A stretch of 64,000 nucleotides of DNA, from assembly GCF_018320785.1 (NCBI RefSeq), contig NC_054886.1, positions 9,671,207 to 9,735,206 on the forward strand. The letters run 5' to 3'. Shown one piece after another: positions 34,595 to 47,299 of this stretch; positions within the stretch are counted from its first letter, which is position 1, and every line of letters starts with the position of its first letter. Origin of the DNA: Cheilinus undulatus. Taxonomy: Eukaryota; Chordata; Actinopteri; Labriformes; Labridae. The translations under genes and the position numbers were made by a program. The notes beneath the pieces were generated by a model. That model was not told where the DNA came from and ran no database searches. It was given only the letters and a program-made list of their open reading frames with translations.

Positions 34595-35492
34595 AGCAGC
34601 ACTATGTAGTTTTTCCACCTTAATACAATATTTCGAGAGTCATTGTGATGGTACATCACCTTACAACAGGTTGAATGACACCTCTGTCATGGTCTGGGGG
34701 GGTCTGTATCGCCTTCACTGGCACAGTGTAACTTTGAGGTGGATGGTAGGAACCCTTCCACACTAAAAAACTACAAATTTCTACTGCTTTGACTGCTTTA
34801 CGGCATACGTCACTTCCCCCTCCTTCCCGATTCGTTGAAAAGAGGGAAGTTGAGGCGAAAGCTAAACGTAGAGTTGTTATCATGGCAGAAGCAGCGAAAA
34901 ACCCAAAGAAAAGAAAAGTTTTATCAGAGGAGACAAAAAAAGAAAGTGGGAGAGTAACAAGCTGAATGCCCGGACAAGAATAAACATTGGCCCAGTGTTC
35001 ACTCGATGGCGTGAGCTGAAAGACGAGGAGGGATGTCCGACCGATGCTGATTTGGCCCTGTTATTGTTGGACTTATGAGTATATGTTGATTGCTTACCAT
35101 CTATATACAGTACTCTTGAGTTTGTAATGTGTCTTTTCTTAACACTAAGGGCCATCTCGTCATCAGTTTATTCACTATCTCGCTAAAAAAGGACGGGGGG
35201 CGGGGGCGACTTCATGGTAATAAAACCAAGTTGAACTTGGTGATTTTTTAACATCGTCATTTAGCCAAAAATAAATACATTACCTCCTAACTATCCATCC
35301 TGCAGACAGCCACTAAAGACAGAAGAGTAGTTTTTAAAGTAAGTCCCGTCTTCTTTCATTCGCTTCCAAAACAAATGCACGCGACCGGGACATCAGGATC
35401 TTTATGGCAGTGTTCCTTCTAGTAAAGCACTATCGCTTTTGTCCACTGGCGCCGCAAAACTACACAAAAAGTGAAAGTTACGTAGTGCTGCT
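34595..35492. mobile_element. TTAA-flanked MITE-like DNA element
   Basis: The terminal repeat AGCAGCACTATGTAGTTTTT on the left matches the right end, whose reverse complement is AGCAGCACTACGTAACTTT. TTAA lies on both sides (34591-34594 and 35493-35496), as expected for Kolobok or piggyBac-type insertion. The element carries a broken small coding frame, listed separately. The superfamily is inferred from TTAA and not from a transposase. Confidence 0.7.
34882..35078 (+). pseudogene. Broken small ORF inside the TTAA element
   Basis: Starts MAEAAKNPKKRKVLSEETK and, after a single-base frameshift in an A/G-rich stretch near 34940-34960, continues RINIGPVFTRWRELKDEEG to a TGA at 35076-35078. The basic N-terminus and INIGPVFTRWRELK block resemble small proteins that I associate with repeated elements in fish, but I cannot name the domain. 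The frameshift makes this copy non-functional. Confidence 0.5.
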
Positions 35493-36234
35493 TTAAAGGT
35501 TTTATTAAATTGTTGCACTCAGGGTGGTTGTGGCCACAAATGGCTACCATACTTTAATAGCAATACAAATACTATACATAAAAATCTTTAAGTCAAGATT
35601 AAATCTGATCATAAATATCAAATATTGATTCTTTTTTTGAATTTAACCCTTTCAATGCAGTGCAAGTCCAACAACCCTGACATTTGAAATAATAATAAAA
35701 AAAAAAAACCCACACACATACACACACACACAAAAGACATATTTCTCACATATTAAATAAAAATTGGATTTCTTTGGAGAAGAAAGGTGATTATCACAGC
35801 CTTGAATATGTTAATAATATGCAACATTATGCATATTGTCTACATTTTAAGACTTTAATAAATAGTTACCCTTTGGGTGTTTTTTTTTTTTGGCCACAAA
35901 TGGCTGCCATACTTTAATAGCAATACAAAAAACTTACACTTTAAAAACAATATTCAACTTTTTTAGCATATATTTTGTAATGAAGATCAGACCTGAAGAT
36001 AACTATCAAACACTGATGAACTTTTATGAATTTAACCCTTTAAATTTTATTATCGTTTTAGATGTTTTTTTTTTTTTAAAAAGCGCTATAATAGTAACTT
36101 TATGGGAAACTAGGGGAGAAAAACATGCCATTTCTCCTCGTGCCTGATATGGTAAAATGTCAAACAGGAAAAACTGTAAACTTGAAACAATGACTCCAGA
36201 ATGAAAGCCTAATATCATAAATGCATGTTTTTGT

Positions 36235-36420
36235 ACCCTCTCAGTCTGTTGGTGACCAAAAATGTCCCATTAAAGCCATAAAAAACACATTTTTTGTTCC
36301 TCCAGCCATCACAGTAAAAAATAGACTACAGAGATTATTATCAACCTGTCACAGGCTCTGATATTGAAATTGAAAAATTCATCAAATGGCCTCAACATCC
36401 TCTGAGGGTTAAAAGTAGAG
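36235..36420. repeat. Dispersed repeat, copy 2 (partner at 23.3 kb)
   Basis: CTCAGTCTGTTGGTGACC and CCTCCAGCCATCACAGTAAA match 23410-23475. The following GACTACAGAGATTATTATCA matches the reverse complement of sequence near 23370-23400. Confidence 0.7.
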
Positions 36421-37580
36421 TCTGTCCTGTTTCTGCCTGACTTCGAGATAGCATTTCCTCTCAGAGCTACAGCTCACTGTCTGTTTTTAAAAATACACGT
36501 CACAGTCAAATATAGGCTCCGTGGCAAAATGTGAAAATTGCAGCTATGTTAGACAGCGAGGAATGCGTGCTGGGTTTTTGTGTCACCTCAGATGAAGGCT
36601 GTCTGGCAGATAAACACCCAAGTGACAACAACCCATCAACAGCACACCCCCACCAGGAGGGAGCCCTGGGCATGACTGCTGGAGCTCTCAGCAGGGTTAG
36701 TCTGGAGTCCAGGGGCCACATGGGGCCTCTGGAGGATGCCACAGGGTCCAGAGTAAAAGTAGGTCATGTTTAGTTCTACCTGGATGGAAAAGTGAACATG
36801 AGCAGTCTGGGTCAGATCAAAACAAAGATCCCATGGGTAGAGAATCTAAAAAAGCAGAAAGGTCTACACAGCAGGATGTTTCAGGCATGCTCCTTCTCAG
36901 AACCATCTGAAACGTCACTGGCTGCTTAATAAATCCTTCCTGTGTGCAGACCTCAGTGCTTCTTCATGCTTGCTTGTTTTGGATCGTTTCGATTTTGCAT
37001 TCTAAAATCTTGGCATGACAATCTCTACCATGTAGAATCAAAGTCCAATAAACTCAAACAGTTATATCATGAGGTTAAAACTAAGGAGATAAATTCTCAA
37101 GAGAATAAATGTTTGGAAATGAAGTGATGAGGTTACAAGAAAAAAAAGCTGTCAGCAAGTAGAGTTGTAATTCTACTGAGTAAAATAATAAGAAGTTAGA
37201 CTGAGATTAGACTAAAACCAGAAGGTTTCATGAAGAAAGTCTCAATGATACAAAAATTGAATCATGCAAGAGCAAAGCCTTAATAATCAGAATTTAAATT
37301 CTTAATAAAATGAGAATAAATTCTTGTGAGAAAAGCAGAGTGATCATATCAAAATGAAGTGTTTTCATTTGGAGTTTAAAGTTGAAATAAAGGTCAACCT
37401 TTGCAAAAGATTACAGCTATAAAGTAAAAACTGTATTACCACATAAACAATATTATGAGCTTCTTTTTCATTAAATATTGGCTTAAGCATCTGCACTGAG
37501 GCTGAAGGCATTATGTTGTCAGGTTGTCAGTCCATCCATCCGTACATCTGTGAACATGATTTCTCTAAACTGTAGACAAA

Positions 37581-37699
37581 TTGGGGCACAGGTGGCGTAG
37601 TGATGCATGTCTCTCCCCAGCTCCCTCAACCCTGCCTCTGATTCTGTCTGCTGCCCTCCTCTGTCAACAAAGGCGTAAAAATCTCAAAAATAAATCCTA
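37581..37699 (+). mobile_element. SINE fragment
   Basis: Begins TTGGGGCACAGGTGGCGTAG and ends AGGCGTAAAAATCTCAAAAA, matching both ends of the SINE at 51706-51902. The middle, including the B-box, is deleted. Confidence 0.65.
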
Positions 37700-39739
37700 G
37701 CAATAAACAAAAAAACCTCTGCAGAAATATCCACCCTGACTCAAGAATAAACTGATCAGATTTTGGAGCAAGGTCAAGATCATTGCATGACAGCACTTAT
37801 AGCTTTCAGTCACATGACAAGCATGCAGGCTTGGAGAGCAGCCATTGACCACAATATGGAGCTGCAGCATCGGGTATTTTTTATCCTTCATCTCCTCAAA
37901 ACAACATGTTTGCATCACATAACCACAGAACAAAGGAGATATTTATCTAAACTGTAATTTTTTGTCCTGTTTGACCCTTTTACAGCACAGAGATACTATT
38001 TAAATCAGAAAAGTCTGAACCAGAACTTCAGTGCCTCAGTGTTTACACACTGATATATCTACAGCAGAGGAGAATCCATCGCCATGCACCGCTGCCACCA
38101 TGTCCACAAAAGATAGTTTGAAGTATTTACCATGTGTATCAGTCAATAATGCTGCTGCTAAAGGCATAGGTGAGTGCTTACTAGCAAACGATATTATGAT
38201 GATCACTGTCAGCTGTCAGTCAGTGTTCTGCTGTTGTAATAAAGACAGTCAGATTTAGATCACTGTATTAGATTTTAGGATTAGGAGAGGTTTGTCCTGC
38301 ATCAGTCTATTGTTGCTTAAAGACCAGCGGAGCATCTAACAGCTTTAATCCTCTCTGGGTTTTCTTTTTCTGATGGTGCTCTGTAGAAGAACAACCACAG
38401 CTTGTCTCCCCCTCAGAGCATCCATTTAACTTTCTTTTATCAACAAGAGATCAATAAACAAACAAATAAGTCTGACTAAAACACTTGGACCTGCAGGACC
38501 CCTCACAACTGTATTACATTTTTGGACTTTTGAATTGTCAGTCTTCTCTTTGACAATGTTTGTTTTTATAGAACTTCATGTCTATGTTATGCCTGACATC
38601 AGGGTATTACTATTTTGTTTTTGTTTTTTTGTTGTTTTTTCTTAATTTCACCTTGTTTTTCTTCTGGGTGTATTTGGTTTGAGGTGGACAGGCGGGGGAT
38701 GGGGGACCACCCATTCAAAATGCTTGATGCTGTTTTCAGTCAGAACTATCAATGATGTTGTCTTTTGTTTTTGTCACATAAACATCAATAAAGATGCTGA
38801 AACTAAAACACAACTGAGGCCATCAACTTCTCTAGAGTAGGAAGCTTTTTTTACCCACCATGGAGCGGGTTCATGAATATGTGAGGCCATGTATAAGCTC
38901 ACGGATGCCTCATAGAAGCCGCCAGATTCCAATGACAAAAACAACAATTTAACTGTGAAAAACATAGGAGTTGCCGGTCTATCCACACATTTTCAAGTAT
39001 GTTTGATTTATTTAGCTTTTTTTGTGTTGCTAATAAAAGCTCAAACACAAATGTGCACAAAAAAATCCCATAAAAAGAAACTCATCTTATAAGTCTATAT
39101 TAAGGAATACAAATGTAAAACACATGCTATCAAGGTGACTTTTCAGCACCATGGACAGCTCATATTATTTGATTTTATATCACTGTAGGATAAAATTCTG
39201 TGATTTACAGCAGGAGAAACTTGTTTCAATGTTGATGTGAATGTCTGAAAAGCATGCTGGAGTGAGTGTTTAGCTTCATACTGACAAAATAATCACCGTT
39301 ACAGAGACTGAGGTAAGGGTCGGTTTTAAATGTGCTATATCTGACAGTGATCATCAGATCAGCTGACTCTCTGTTGACATGGTTCGAGTAGTTTACGGCT
39401 CTTTTGACACTCCCTAAACATATCGACAAACCCTCGAAGAGAGGTCGAGTTACACAGCGACAGATGGATCTGTGTTTGTGTTTCAGTGGGAATATTCGGA
39501 GGAGAGTGACGCTACATCCATGGGAAACATTCAGTCAGTAAAAACTGTAGAATAATAGAGTTTAACGGTGAAGCTTGTTTTCTACTTGTCTGACTACTCA
39601 AAGAACTTGTAACATCAAAGGTCACACCAACCCATTTATACCCATTTATACCACATTCACACACTGATGATGAAGACTGCTATGTAGTGTGAGTGTTAAG
39701 TATTTATACATCAACAACTTATCAGATGTTGAAACTGAG

Positions 39740-40815
39740 ACATTTCACAATTTCATGACTTTTTTTTAGCTCATTTAAAGTTTGATGGCAGCAACACGTC
39801 TCAAAAACAAACAGTCTGTAAACATCTGTGAAGCGAGAAGACCAGCTGAGGGAGGAATGTTGTCCCATCCTTGTTTGATGAAGAATTCTAGCTGCTCAAC
39901 AGTCCCTGGTCTTCTTCTTTTCTGATGTTCCAAATGTTTTCTGGTGAAAGGTCTGGACTGCAGGCAGGCCAGTTCAGGACCCAGACTCTTTTACTGTGAA
40001 GCCATGCTGTTGTGATGGATGTGGTATATGGTTTAGCATTGTCTTGCTGAAATAGTCAAGGCCTTCCTGAAAGAGACGTTGTTTGGATGGGAGCATATGT
40101 TGCTCTTAAGCCTCTATCATTGATAGTTCTTTTGCAGATGTGTAAGCTGCCTACGCCATAGGCACTAATGCAACCCCACACCAGCAGATATGCTTTAGAA
40201 CTGTGGTTGATTCATCTGACCACAGAATAGTTCTCCATTTTGCCATTCATGGATGACACAGCCAACTGTACTGACAGACAACGATTCTCTGGAAGTGTTC
40301 CTGAGCCCATGCAGTGGTTTCCAGTTCAGAATAATACCTGTTTTTAATGCAGTGGCCCCTGAGGGCCCCTTCAGCCTTGTCCCTTGCTCACAGAGATTTG
40401 CGAGTCTTTGCAATTTTACATTGAGGAACATTTTTCTGAAGTTGTTCCACAATTTTTTATACACAGTTTTTCACAGATTGTGGAACCTCTGCCCATCTTT
40501 ACTTCTGGGAGACTCTGCCTCTTAAAAATGCTCCTTTTATACTCAGTTATGCTACTGATCTGTCGTCAGTTAACCTGATTAGTTGCAAAATGCTCCTCCA
40601 GCTGTTTTTCTATAAGTACAACTTACTTTTCCATCCTTCCGTTGCCCCGTCCCAACTTTTTTGAGATTTGTTGCTGCCATTAAATTAAAAATGAAATGAA
40701 AATCCAAATGAAAATGCCTCAGGTTTACCATCTAATGTGTTGTTTAATGTGAATACAACATGACAATCATTGGCTTCTGTGCCCCAGGCTTTTCTGGAAT
40801 TGGGGTTGTACATTA
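39740..40815 (-). mobile_element. Tc1-like DNA transposon, degraded, minus
   Basis: The right end, GGAATTGGGGTTGTAC at about 40801-40816, is the reverse of a known fish end sequence (ACAACCCCAATTCC). On the minus strand, broken frames resemble a Tc1-type transposase: LFCGQMNQPQF (family LWSDES.F) near 40200, and the reverse complement of 39935-39985 gives LACLQSRPFTRKHLEH, the degraded S.DL.PIE.W block. It is the same family as 42790-43563, in inverted orientation. Many stops and shifts. Confidence 0.75.
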
Positions 40816-41454
40816 GAGGGTGACAAGAGGTGCTGGTTTTCATTCATAATCGTGCAGAGATTTTTGCATGCTGAAGACATTTTAGAGTAGAAGCCTGACT
40901 GGAGCTGACAGTACAGTAGCGGTCAGAGTTCTGGTCTAATTGGAATGAATAACTGGGCAGTCGATGGTCGTCTGGCAGGGACCCTGAACGAGTCTTAACT
41001 CTGCTGTTGGTAGGCAGCAAATTTTCCCGTCACCTCCTGGCTGCAGAGTAACGCGGAGCAAAGAGGAAACCAGAGATGACTCTGAGCTTAACACAGAAAC
41101 TATGCTCCACGTGTGCCAAAGACTCACATAAGTACCTAACACATGTCTACTTACAGTAATTTAAAGGATTATTTGCATAGTTTCTGCTTTTAGTTTAATG
41201 TTGGCTGCAGAAATTGGCTTGATCTTTGGTGTTTTTCTGTTGTATTGATTTCTATTTTTTGTTTTCAGCATGCGTTGTTCACATATTTGCAGTACATTTA
41301 CTATTATACAGCTGTCTCGCCATGAAGCAGGAAGTTTCATTTTTGTGGCACATTTTAATCAGGTTTAATTTTTATTTTTCAAAAAAATGTGTATGAAATT
41401 ACAGCTTGCTTCTCCTGGTTCTTTCTCCAGACCATAGTTGATACTAAAGCTACT

Positions 41455-42047
41455 AATCCCAATTCCAAAAAAAAGTTGGGACATGGTAAAACGTGAATAA
41501 AAGCAGAAAACGATGTTCTACAAATCCCTTTCCACCTATTTTCAATTTAAAACAGCACAAAGACGAGATATTCAGTGTTCTCAAACTTCCAGAAATATAC
41601 AAACATTCTCAATTTGATGCCAGTAGCATGTTCCAAAAAAGGCAAAAAGAGGCAAAAAAAAAAAAAAAAAAAAAATGTTGAGAAAGATGTGTACGGCAAA
41701 TTCTGAAAAGCAGCTGCACTGTTGAGCAATGTGCCATGTAAATCAAGCAAGAATGTAAAAAAAATCACTTTCAATGCTTCAACAGTCAGTGTCTTCAGTC
41801 CACAGATGCTCAGAGTTGTTAGAAGAAAAGGTAATGAAACACAGCAGTAGACACGCTCCTGTCCCAATTTTTTTGAACATGTGAGAGGCATCACATTCAG
41901 AAAGTTTGTATATTTCCATTAAAAAAAAGAAATGTATCATTCTGAACATTTTGTCTTGAGTTGTGTTCAGTATAACACAAGAAAGCATTCTTAAATCATT
42001 GTTTTGATTTACATTTCACACAACGTCCCAACTTTTTTGGAATTGTC
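41455..42047. mobile_element. MITE with Tc1-type ends
   Basis: The left end is AATTCCAAAAAAAAGTTGGGAC, and the right end ACGTCCCAACTTTTTTGGAATT is its inverted match. The 590-bp interior is non-coding apart from spurious frames. The ends match the widespread fish family whose autonomous members encode a Tc1/mariner-type transposase. Confidence 0.75.
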
Positions 42048-42789
42048 AGTGGTTGTTGCATTTTCTGCATGTGTATTTCTCCCCTGCAGACTTGTAAAAA
42101 GTCTAAACTCATTATAAGCAAAGATAAATATCTCCTGTGAGTAAACTTCCACTTGGTGTGTAAAGGAGGCGACTGTGAACAGGTTCTGGCTCTTTGACAG
42201 CTTCACGGTCTGCAGAGAGCTTTAAGAGAGTAAATCAACCAGAGACTAAAAAGTGAGAGGGACAAATATAGGGATCTGTAAACTGACCCTCCATCCCTGC
42301 TCATAATTACTCTGTCAAACACACTTGTGCACATAAACACGTCTTCTTTCAATTATGTAATATTAATTTACAGTACCACATAAGACAGAGAGGAGCCAAG
42401 GTTAACATCTTTTTAACGCACCTTATCTCATAGTGAGTGAGTCTGATGTTTATCCTTTCCTTTTTGAACACCATGATGTTTTATCTTGATCTTGGTTCTA
42501 TAGTCTCTTTTTTAATATGAAGGCATAAGATGTTTTGCCTTGTCTCTCTCTCAATCTAAAGTTCAATTTTTTGTGATTGCATGTTTGTTTACCTGCAACC
42601 ATCTTTCTGTCCTTTTCTGAGCCAAGATCAGAGGAACAGGAGTAAATATTAATTTCAAGATCAAGTCTTGCTGCTTTTAATCTAAAAAGAGGCTGGTAGC
42701 TGCAACTTTTGTGAACTATGAAAATGTTTGACATGGTCTTATCAACAAGGAAATTCTCAATCTACTTCCTTCATATCTCCTGACCTACA

Positions 42790-43563
42790 TCAGTCAGAGG
42801 AGCACAGGAAGTCTGCTGCCACACAGTAAGTGGCATCAACAAAAATGTGGAACAACTTCAGAAAAATGTTCCTCAGTGTAAAATTGCAGACTTGCAAATC
42901 TCTGTGAACAAGGAACAAGGCTGAAGAGGCCCTCAGGGGCCACTGCATTAAAAGCAGGAATGATTCTGTACTGAAAATCGCTTCATGAGCTCAGGAACAC
43001 TTCTAGAAATTACTGTCTGTAAACACAGCTGGCTGTGCCATCCACAAATGACAGTTAAGGCTGGATCATGAGGGAAGAAGTCATATGTGAACATAATCCA
43101 GAAATACCACCATCTTCACCAGGAAAGGCCTTGACTATTTCAGCAAGACAATGCTTAACCACATAAAGCATCCATCACAACAGCATGGCTTCACAGTAGA
43201 AGAGTCCAGGTCCTGAACTGGCCTACCTGCAGTCCAGACCTTTCACCAATAGAAAACATTTGGAGCATCAGACAAGGAAAAATTCAGCAAAGACGACCCA
43301 GGACTGTTGGGCTGCTAGAATCCTACATCAGACAAGGATGGGACAACATCCCTCTTAACTTGTCTCCTCACTTCCCAGACATTTACAGACTGTTGGTAAA
43401 TGAGGAGGGGATGCTACACAATGGTAAACATGGCCCTGTCCCTACTTTTTTGAGATGTGTTGCTGCCATCAAATTCAAAATGAGCTCATATTTCTTAAAA
43501 AATGGTAAAATGTATCACTTTCAGCATCCTAACAGCAACCTAACTTTTAGGAATTGGGGTTGT
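42790..43563 (+). mobile_element. Tc1-like DNA transposon, 5'-truncated, plus
   Basis: Frames give CSPDLSPIENIWSI (third catalytic block) near 43220-43262 and a following RRPRTVG. The 3' part (acttttttgagatgtgttgctgccatcaaa) and the end GGAATTGGGGTTGTAT at 43548-43563 match the 39.7-40.8 kb copy. The 5' portion is missing and the coding frame is broken. Confidence 0.75.
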
Positions 43564-44745
43564 ATTTGTCTTGGGCCTTCGAATAAAAAAAATAACAAAT
43601 GATGATGTTGAGGGTTGCAGGGAAATATGGGAGTGATTCTCTGCCTCACAGCTGATACCAGAGAATAATCCTGGTCCATGGCTAATAAGCAGAGCTGAAC
43701 ATGAATGAGTTACAGCAACACAGCGGCAGCTTCATGTTTTATTATGTGGCAGTTCTAACGGTTAGCCCACATGTTGTTACAACTATAAAAGTGAAACATT
43801 TCTCTCACTTTAAAAACTTGAAAGTATTTGTGGTAATGTTCGTATTCATTTCCATCTTTAAAATCTAAAACTCTACGTACTGTACCTTTAACTCATGTAG
43901 AGTAAACATAACCCTCCTGTTTTCCTCTCCAGACGTTTGAACATGTAAAATGCATTCTAGTTTAGCACATATAAACATGTCTAATAAAAAGTGATTGATG
44001 CAGCTTCCTTGTGTTGCAGTTGACCTCAGATATGATTCTTATGTAAGGCGTGTGGATACTCAGCTCTTCTGTTACTGCAGCATCAAGCTGGTTTAAATAG
44101 AAGACTATGTTAATGGAGTTTTTCTCCACTTATTTATCTCCAGATTTGCCTCTTAGTCGAGACTCTACGGGGGATTTCCAGACGTCTGGAGCCCAAACTG
44201 TGTAAGAACCTCAGTTGCTCCAGAGTGTGACCTGAGCTGAGATACTGTAAACCAGCCCAGATATATTTAGGTGAACTATTTTAGAGCGACGCTGGCTGCT
44301 GCTGCAGGTCTGAGGAGATTCAGTTTCTCCTGGAGTCCACATTAAAACGACCAACGCTCAATCATCAGACGGTCAGGATGGATTAAGAAGGAGACTCCAG
44401 TGGTTAATGAGGAGAGTGAAGCCTTCCTGTCTGCCCTACGTCTCCATGGCAACAAACATAAACGCATGCTGTAACTAACCCTGAGGTCATGTGTGATGTA
44501 TGGATACAGTTTTAAGGTCAGATAAGTCGTTAAAGCTATCTGCGTCTCAATCTATGGAGAGACGTCTTCTTTAACGGCTAATAGAGACTCACAGAGTTTA
44601 CTTCAGTTCAGTGATTAAAGGAACATTCCACTAAAACACTCATTAATATTTATTCACCCCTAAAGAAGAGTAAACAGCTGTACAGTGTTATCAGAGAGGC
44701 TTTCTACGAAGGCCCTAAAGGGCAACTCTACAACATTATTGAAAA
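43564..44745. other. Intergenic, no gene seen
   Basis: Moderately GC-rich non-coding DNA. 44160-44480 has the look of unique, possibly conserved sequence, but no frame is sustained. Confidence 0.4.
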
Positions 44746-45630
44746 AAATAACCACATTAAACACAGATACCTTCTGCAGATAATTTCACAGAATTATGAT
44801 TTCCCATAGAGCAGATGCCTTTTTAATTGAAGGTGAAATATTTTTCACTAAAGGTCAAATATTCTTCACAGGACATGAAATATTTATTGATAGGTATTTT
44901 TTTTTCTTAATTGAGAATGAGATATTATTTTTAGAGGGTTAAATATTTATTGTGGAAGATTAAATATTTTACACTGAGGGAATTTTTTTTCTCATACGTG
45001 AACCCTAATGTGAACTTACAGAAAAATACACTGTAGTTCTTGGAGCAGATGCAAAAGTTTAACCGATCACAAGTGAATCATTTTTGTAAAGTGTAAAATA
45101 TTTTTGCATAATAAAATAATGTTTGCAGAAGTTGCGATTTCCTCACAAAAATATTTTTCATCAAAAATCATTTTCATTGCAAAAAGTAAAATATTTTTCA
45201 AAGAAGGTCAAATATTTTCTGCAAAATTAATATTTTTTCCCAAGGTAAATGTTTTTGAAGAAGGCAAACACCTTTTGCAGTATTTAAAATATAAAATATT
45301 TATATAAAATATTTTTATCAGAGACTGAAATAGTCTGGAGCACAGATATACCAATGGTTAAAGCATGCCTCATGGCTATATCCACTGTTCTCTGTAAATA
45401 AAGGCATAAAAAGACCAAAAAATAAATCTGATTTAAAAACAATAACAATAAAAATATTGTTTTCTAAAAGGTAAAATGGTTATTTGCAGATATTGCAAAT
45501 TTTATTGAAAAAAAGTTTAATATATATACAAATAGACTAATTTATTTTTGGCATACAATGATATATGTTATATTGATGGTAATTTTTGGGGGAAGAATTT
45601 CAAATATTTTAATTGCAAACTATATATATA

Positions 45631-45667
<37 letters not shown>

Positions 45668-45918
45668 TTGCAGAGCTAGGAAGCTTTACTTTTTGTAGGA
45701 AGTAAAATATTTTTTAACAAAAAGTGAAATCATTTTAAAAGCAGTTGATATTTTTTAGCTGAAAAAGTGAAATATTTTTTAGAGAGTAAAATTATTTTTT
45801 ATAGAAAGTGTATTATTATTATTATATATACAAATAGACTAATTTATTTTGGCATACAATGATGTATGTTATATTGATGGTAATTTTTTGGGGAAGAATT
45901 TCGAATATTTTAATTGCA

Positions 45919-45962
<44 letters not shown>

Positions 45963-46310
45963 TTTTTGTTTTTTTGCAGAGCTAGGAAGCTTTAATTTTT
46001 GTAGGAAGTAAAATATTTTTTAACAAAAAGTGAAATCATTTTAAAAGCAGTTGACATTTTTTAGCTGAAAAAGTGAAATATTTTTTAGAGAGTAAAATTA
46101 TTTTTTATAGAAAGTTTATTATTTTTGCAAAAGGTAAAATACTGCTGAAAGTAAAAGCCATAGAAGTTGAACACACAAGGGGAAATGTTTCCTGCAGAGG
46201 GTTGAATATTTACTTTGCAGGATTGTATATGTTTATCTATTTTTTTTTTTAATTTTTGTGCATTTGTGGAATCTGAAATGTTTTTTAATCTTTTTTTTTC
46301 ACATTTTAAT
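44746..46310. repeat. AT-rich degenerate repeat with 302-bp tandem duplication
   Basis: Loose variants of AAAGGTAAAATATTTTT recur through the tract. Inside it, 45529-45830 and 45831-46130 are two tandem copies offset by exactly 302 bp (CAAATAGACTAATTTATTTT at 45529 and 45831). Each holds a variable run, (TAT)n in the first and (TA)n in the second, at the same internal place. A SINE scrap lies at 45340-45430. Confidence 0.85.
45340..45430 (+). mobile_element. SINE 3' fragment
   Basis: TATCCACTGTTCTC and TAAAGGCATAAAAA with AAATAAATCT match the 3' part of the SINE at 51706-51902. The tRNA-like head is diverged. Confidence 0.55.
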
Positions 46311-47299
46311 AAAATGTAATTTCTTTAAGAATTGTTGCATTTAGAGAAATGTTTTTGATGAAAAGATAGTTTTTTGAGACCATGAAAGATTTTAACAGTT
46401 GACCCTCGGGGCCACCGTAGCTTATCTGGAGTGAGGATGCAGGAATTTCTGTGAAAAAATTCCAAGGACTTAAAAAAGGGCGTATGCCTAATTTCAGACA
46501 TTTCAGATGGTTTGTTTTGATTATAACGTACTGAAACACTGAAGTTATGACTGAATGCTGTAAAATTATCCTGTCTGTCCTCCTCTCAGCTCTAACATGA
46601 AGAAGACATCAGAGTTAAAAGTGTCATGTATCATGTTAATGGTTTAGCTGGAGGAAAACCAGTTTAAATTTGGTCTTAGCATGCTTGGATCTGATTTCAA
46701 CCCCTGAACTATCACACTGTAATGCTGGAATGAAAGCAGCTGGGTTATCATACCAACCATGTTCAGACTGTTGTTGAGGACCTTCATATTTTCCTAAAAC
46801 AAAGGGTAAGAATTTAAGTCAATCAAGTTGGCCAAAAACATACGGTGGTCAACAAGAGCATATGTGCTACAAGTATTGTTGGGAGCATTGCTGTAGTTGT
46901 GGTGCTGAGTCATAGATATTGATGCAGGTACAGCTACACAAATTTAAAAGCATGAAATACCTATTAATTTATGTGAAACAGCATCAGGAGGAGTCTTTAT
47001 CTGCAACACATTACCAGCTTTAAGAGACCGATAAGAGAAGCAGGAAACTATATTTGAATTTTGGCAGAAAGGTCCTTTCCCACAGAATGAACTCTGCAGG
47101 GTTGGTGAGTGCAGCGTAGCATCAGATCCAAAGATCAGAGGTGTAATTTCAGAGAGGAAGTGATAGCGCTAACAACACGCCAGAACCAAAGAAGACCAAT
47201 ACTTTCTCCATCTGTCACAGTCTTTTCACCAGCACAGCAGGAGAGCAGAGATCATTTAAAGTTAGATCCTGATTCAGATCCATCATAAGTCAGGATCCT
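46311..47299. other. Intergenic, no gene seen
   Basis: Unique-looking non-coding DNA without sustained frames, RNA-like folds or repeats that I can support. Confidence 0.4.

Larger units (their letters stand above)
34061..36060. repeat. Three direct repeats interrupted by a transposon
   Basis: The same module appears three times: ATATGTCAATAATAAGCAAC-type start, ACTTTAATAAAT, GGCCACAAATGGCTACCATA, CAATACAAA, GATCAGACCTGA, ATATCAAACATTGAT and AATTTAACCCTTT. Copies lie at about 34061-34540, 34540-35830 (with the element 34595-35492 inside) and 35830-36060. Without the insert a unit is about 400 bp. They are an old tandem array or repeat cluster. Confidence 0.75.
36061..39735. other. Gene-poor stretch
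   Basis: No gene is supported. A 243-base plus frame at 36531-36773 has somewhat higher GC but no recognisable motif or splice context. 36235-36420 is the second copy of the 23.3-kb repeat. A SINE lies at 37581-37699. Confidence 0.4.

Noticed and set aside
36531-36773. 80-residue plus frame in a GC-richer patch
   Set aside because: No known motif, no splice signals that fit a gene model, overlapped by an equally long frame on minus.
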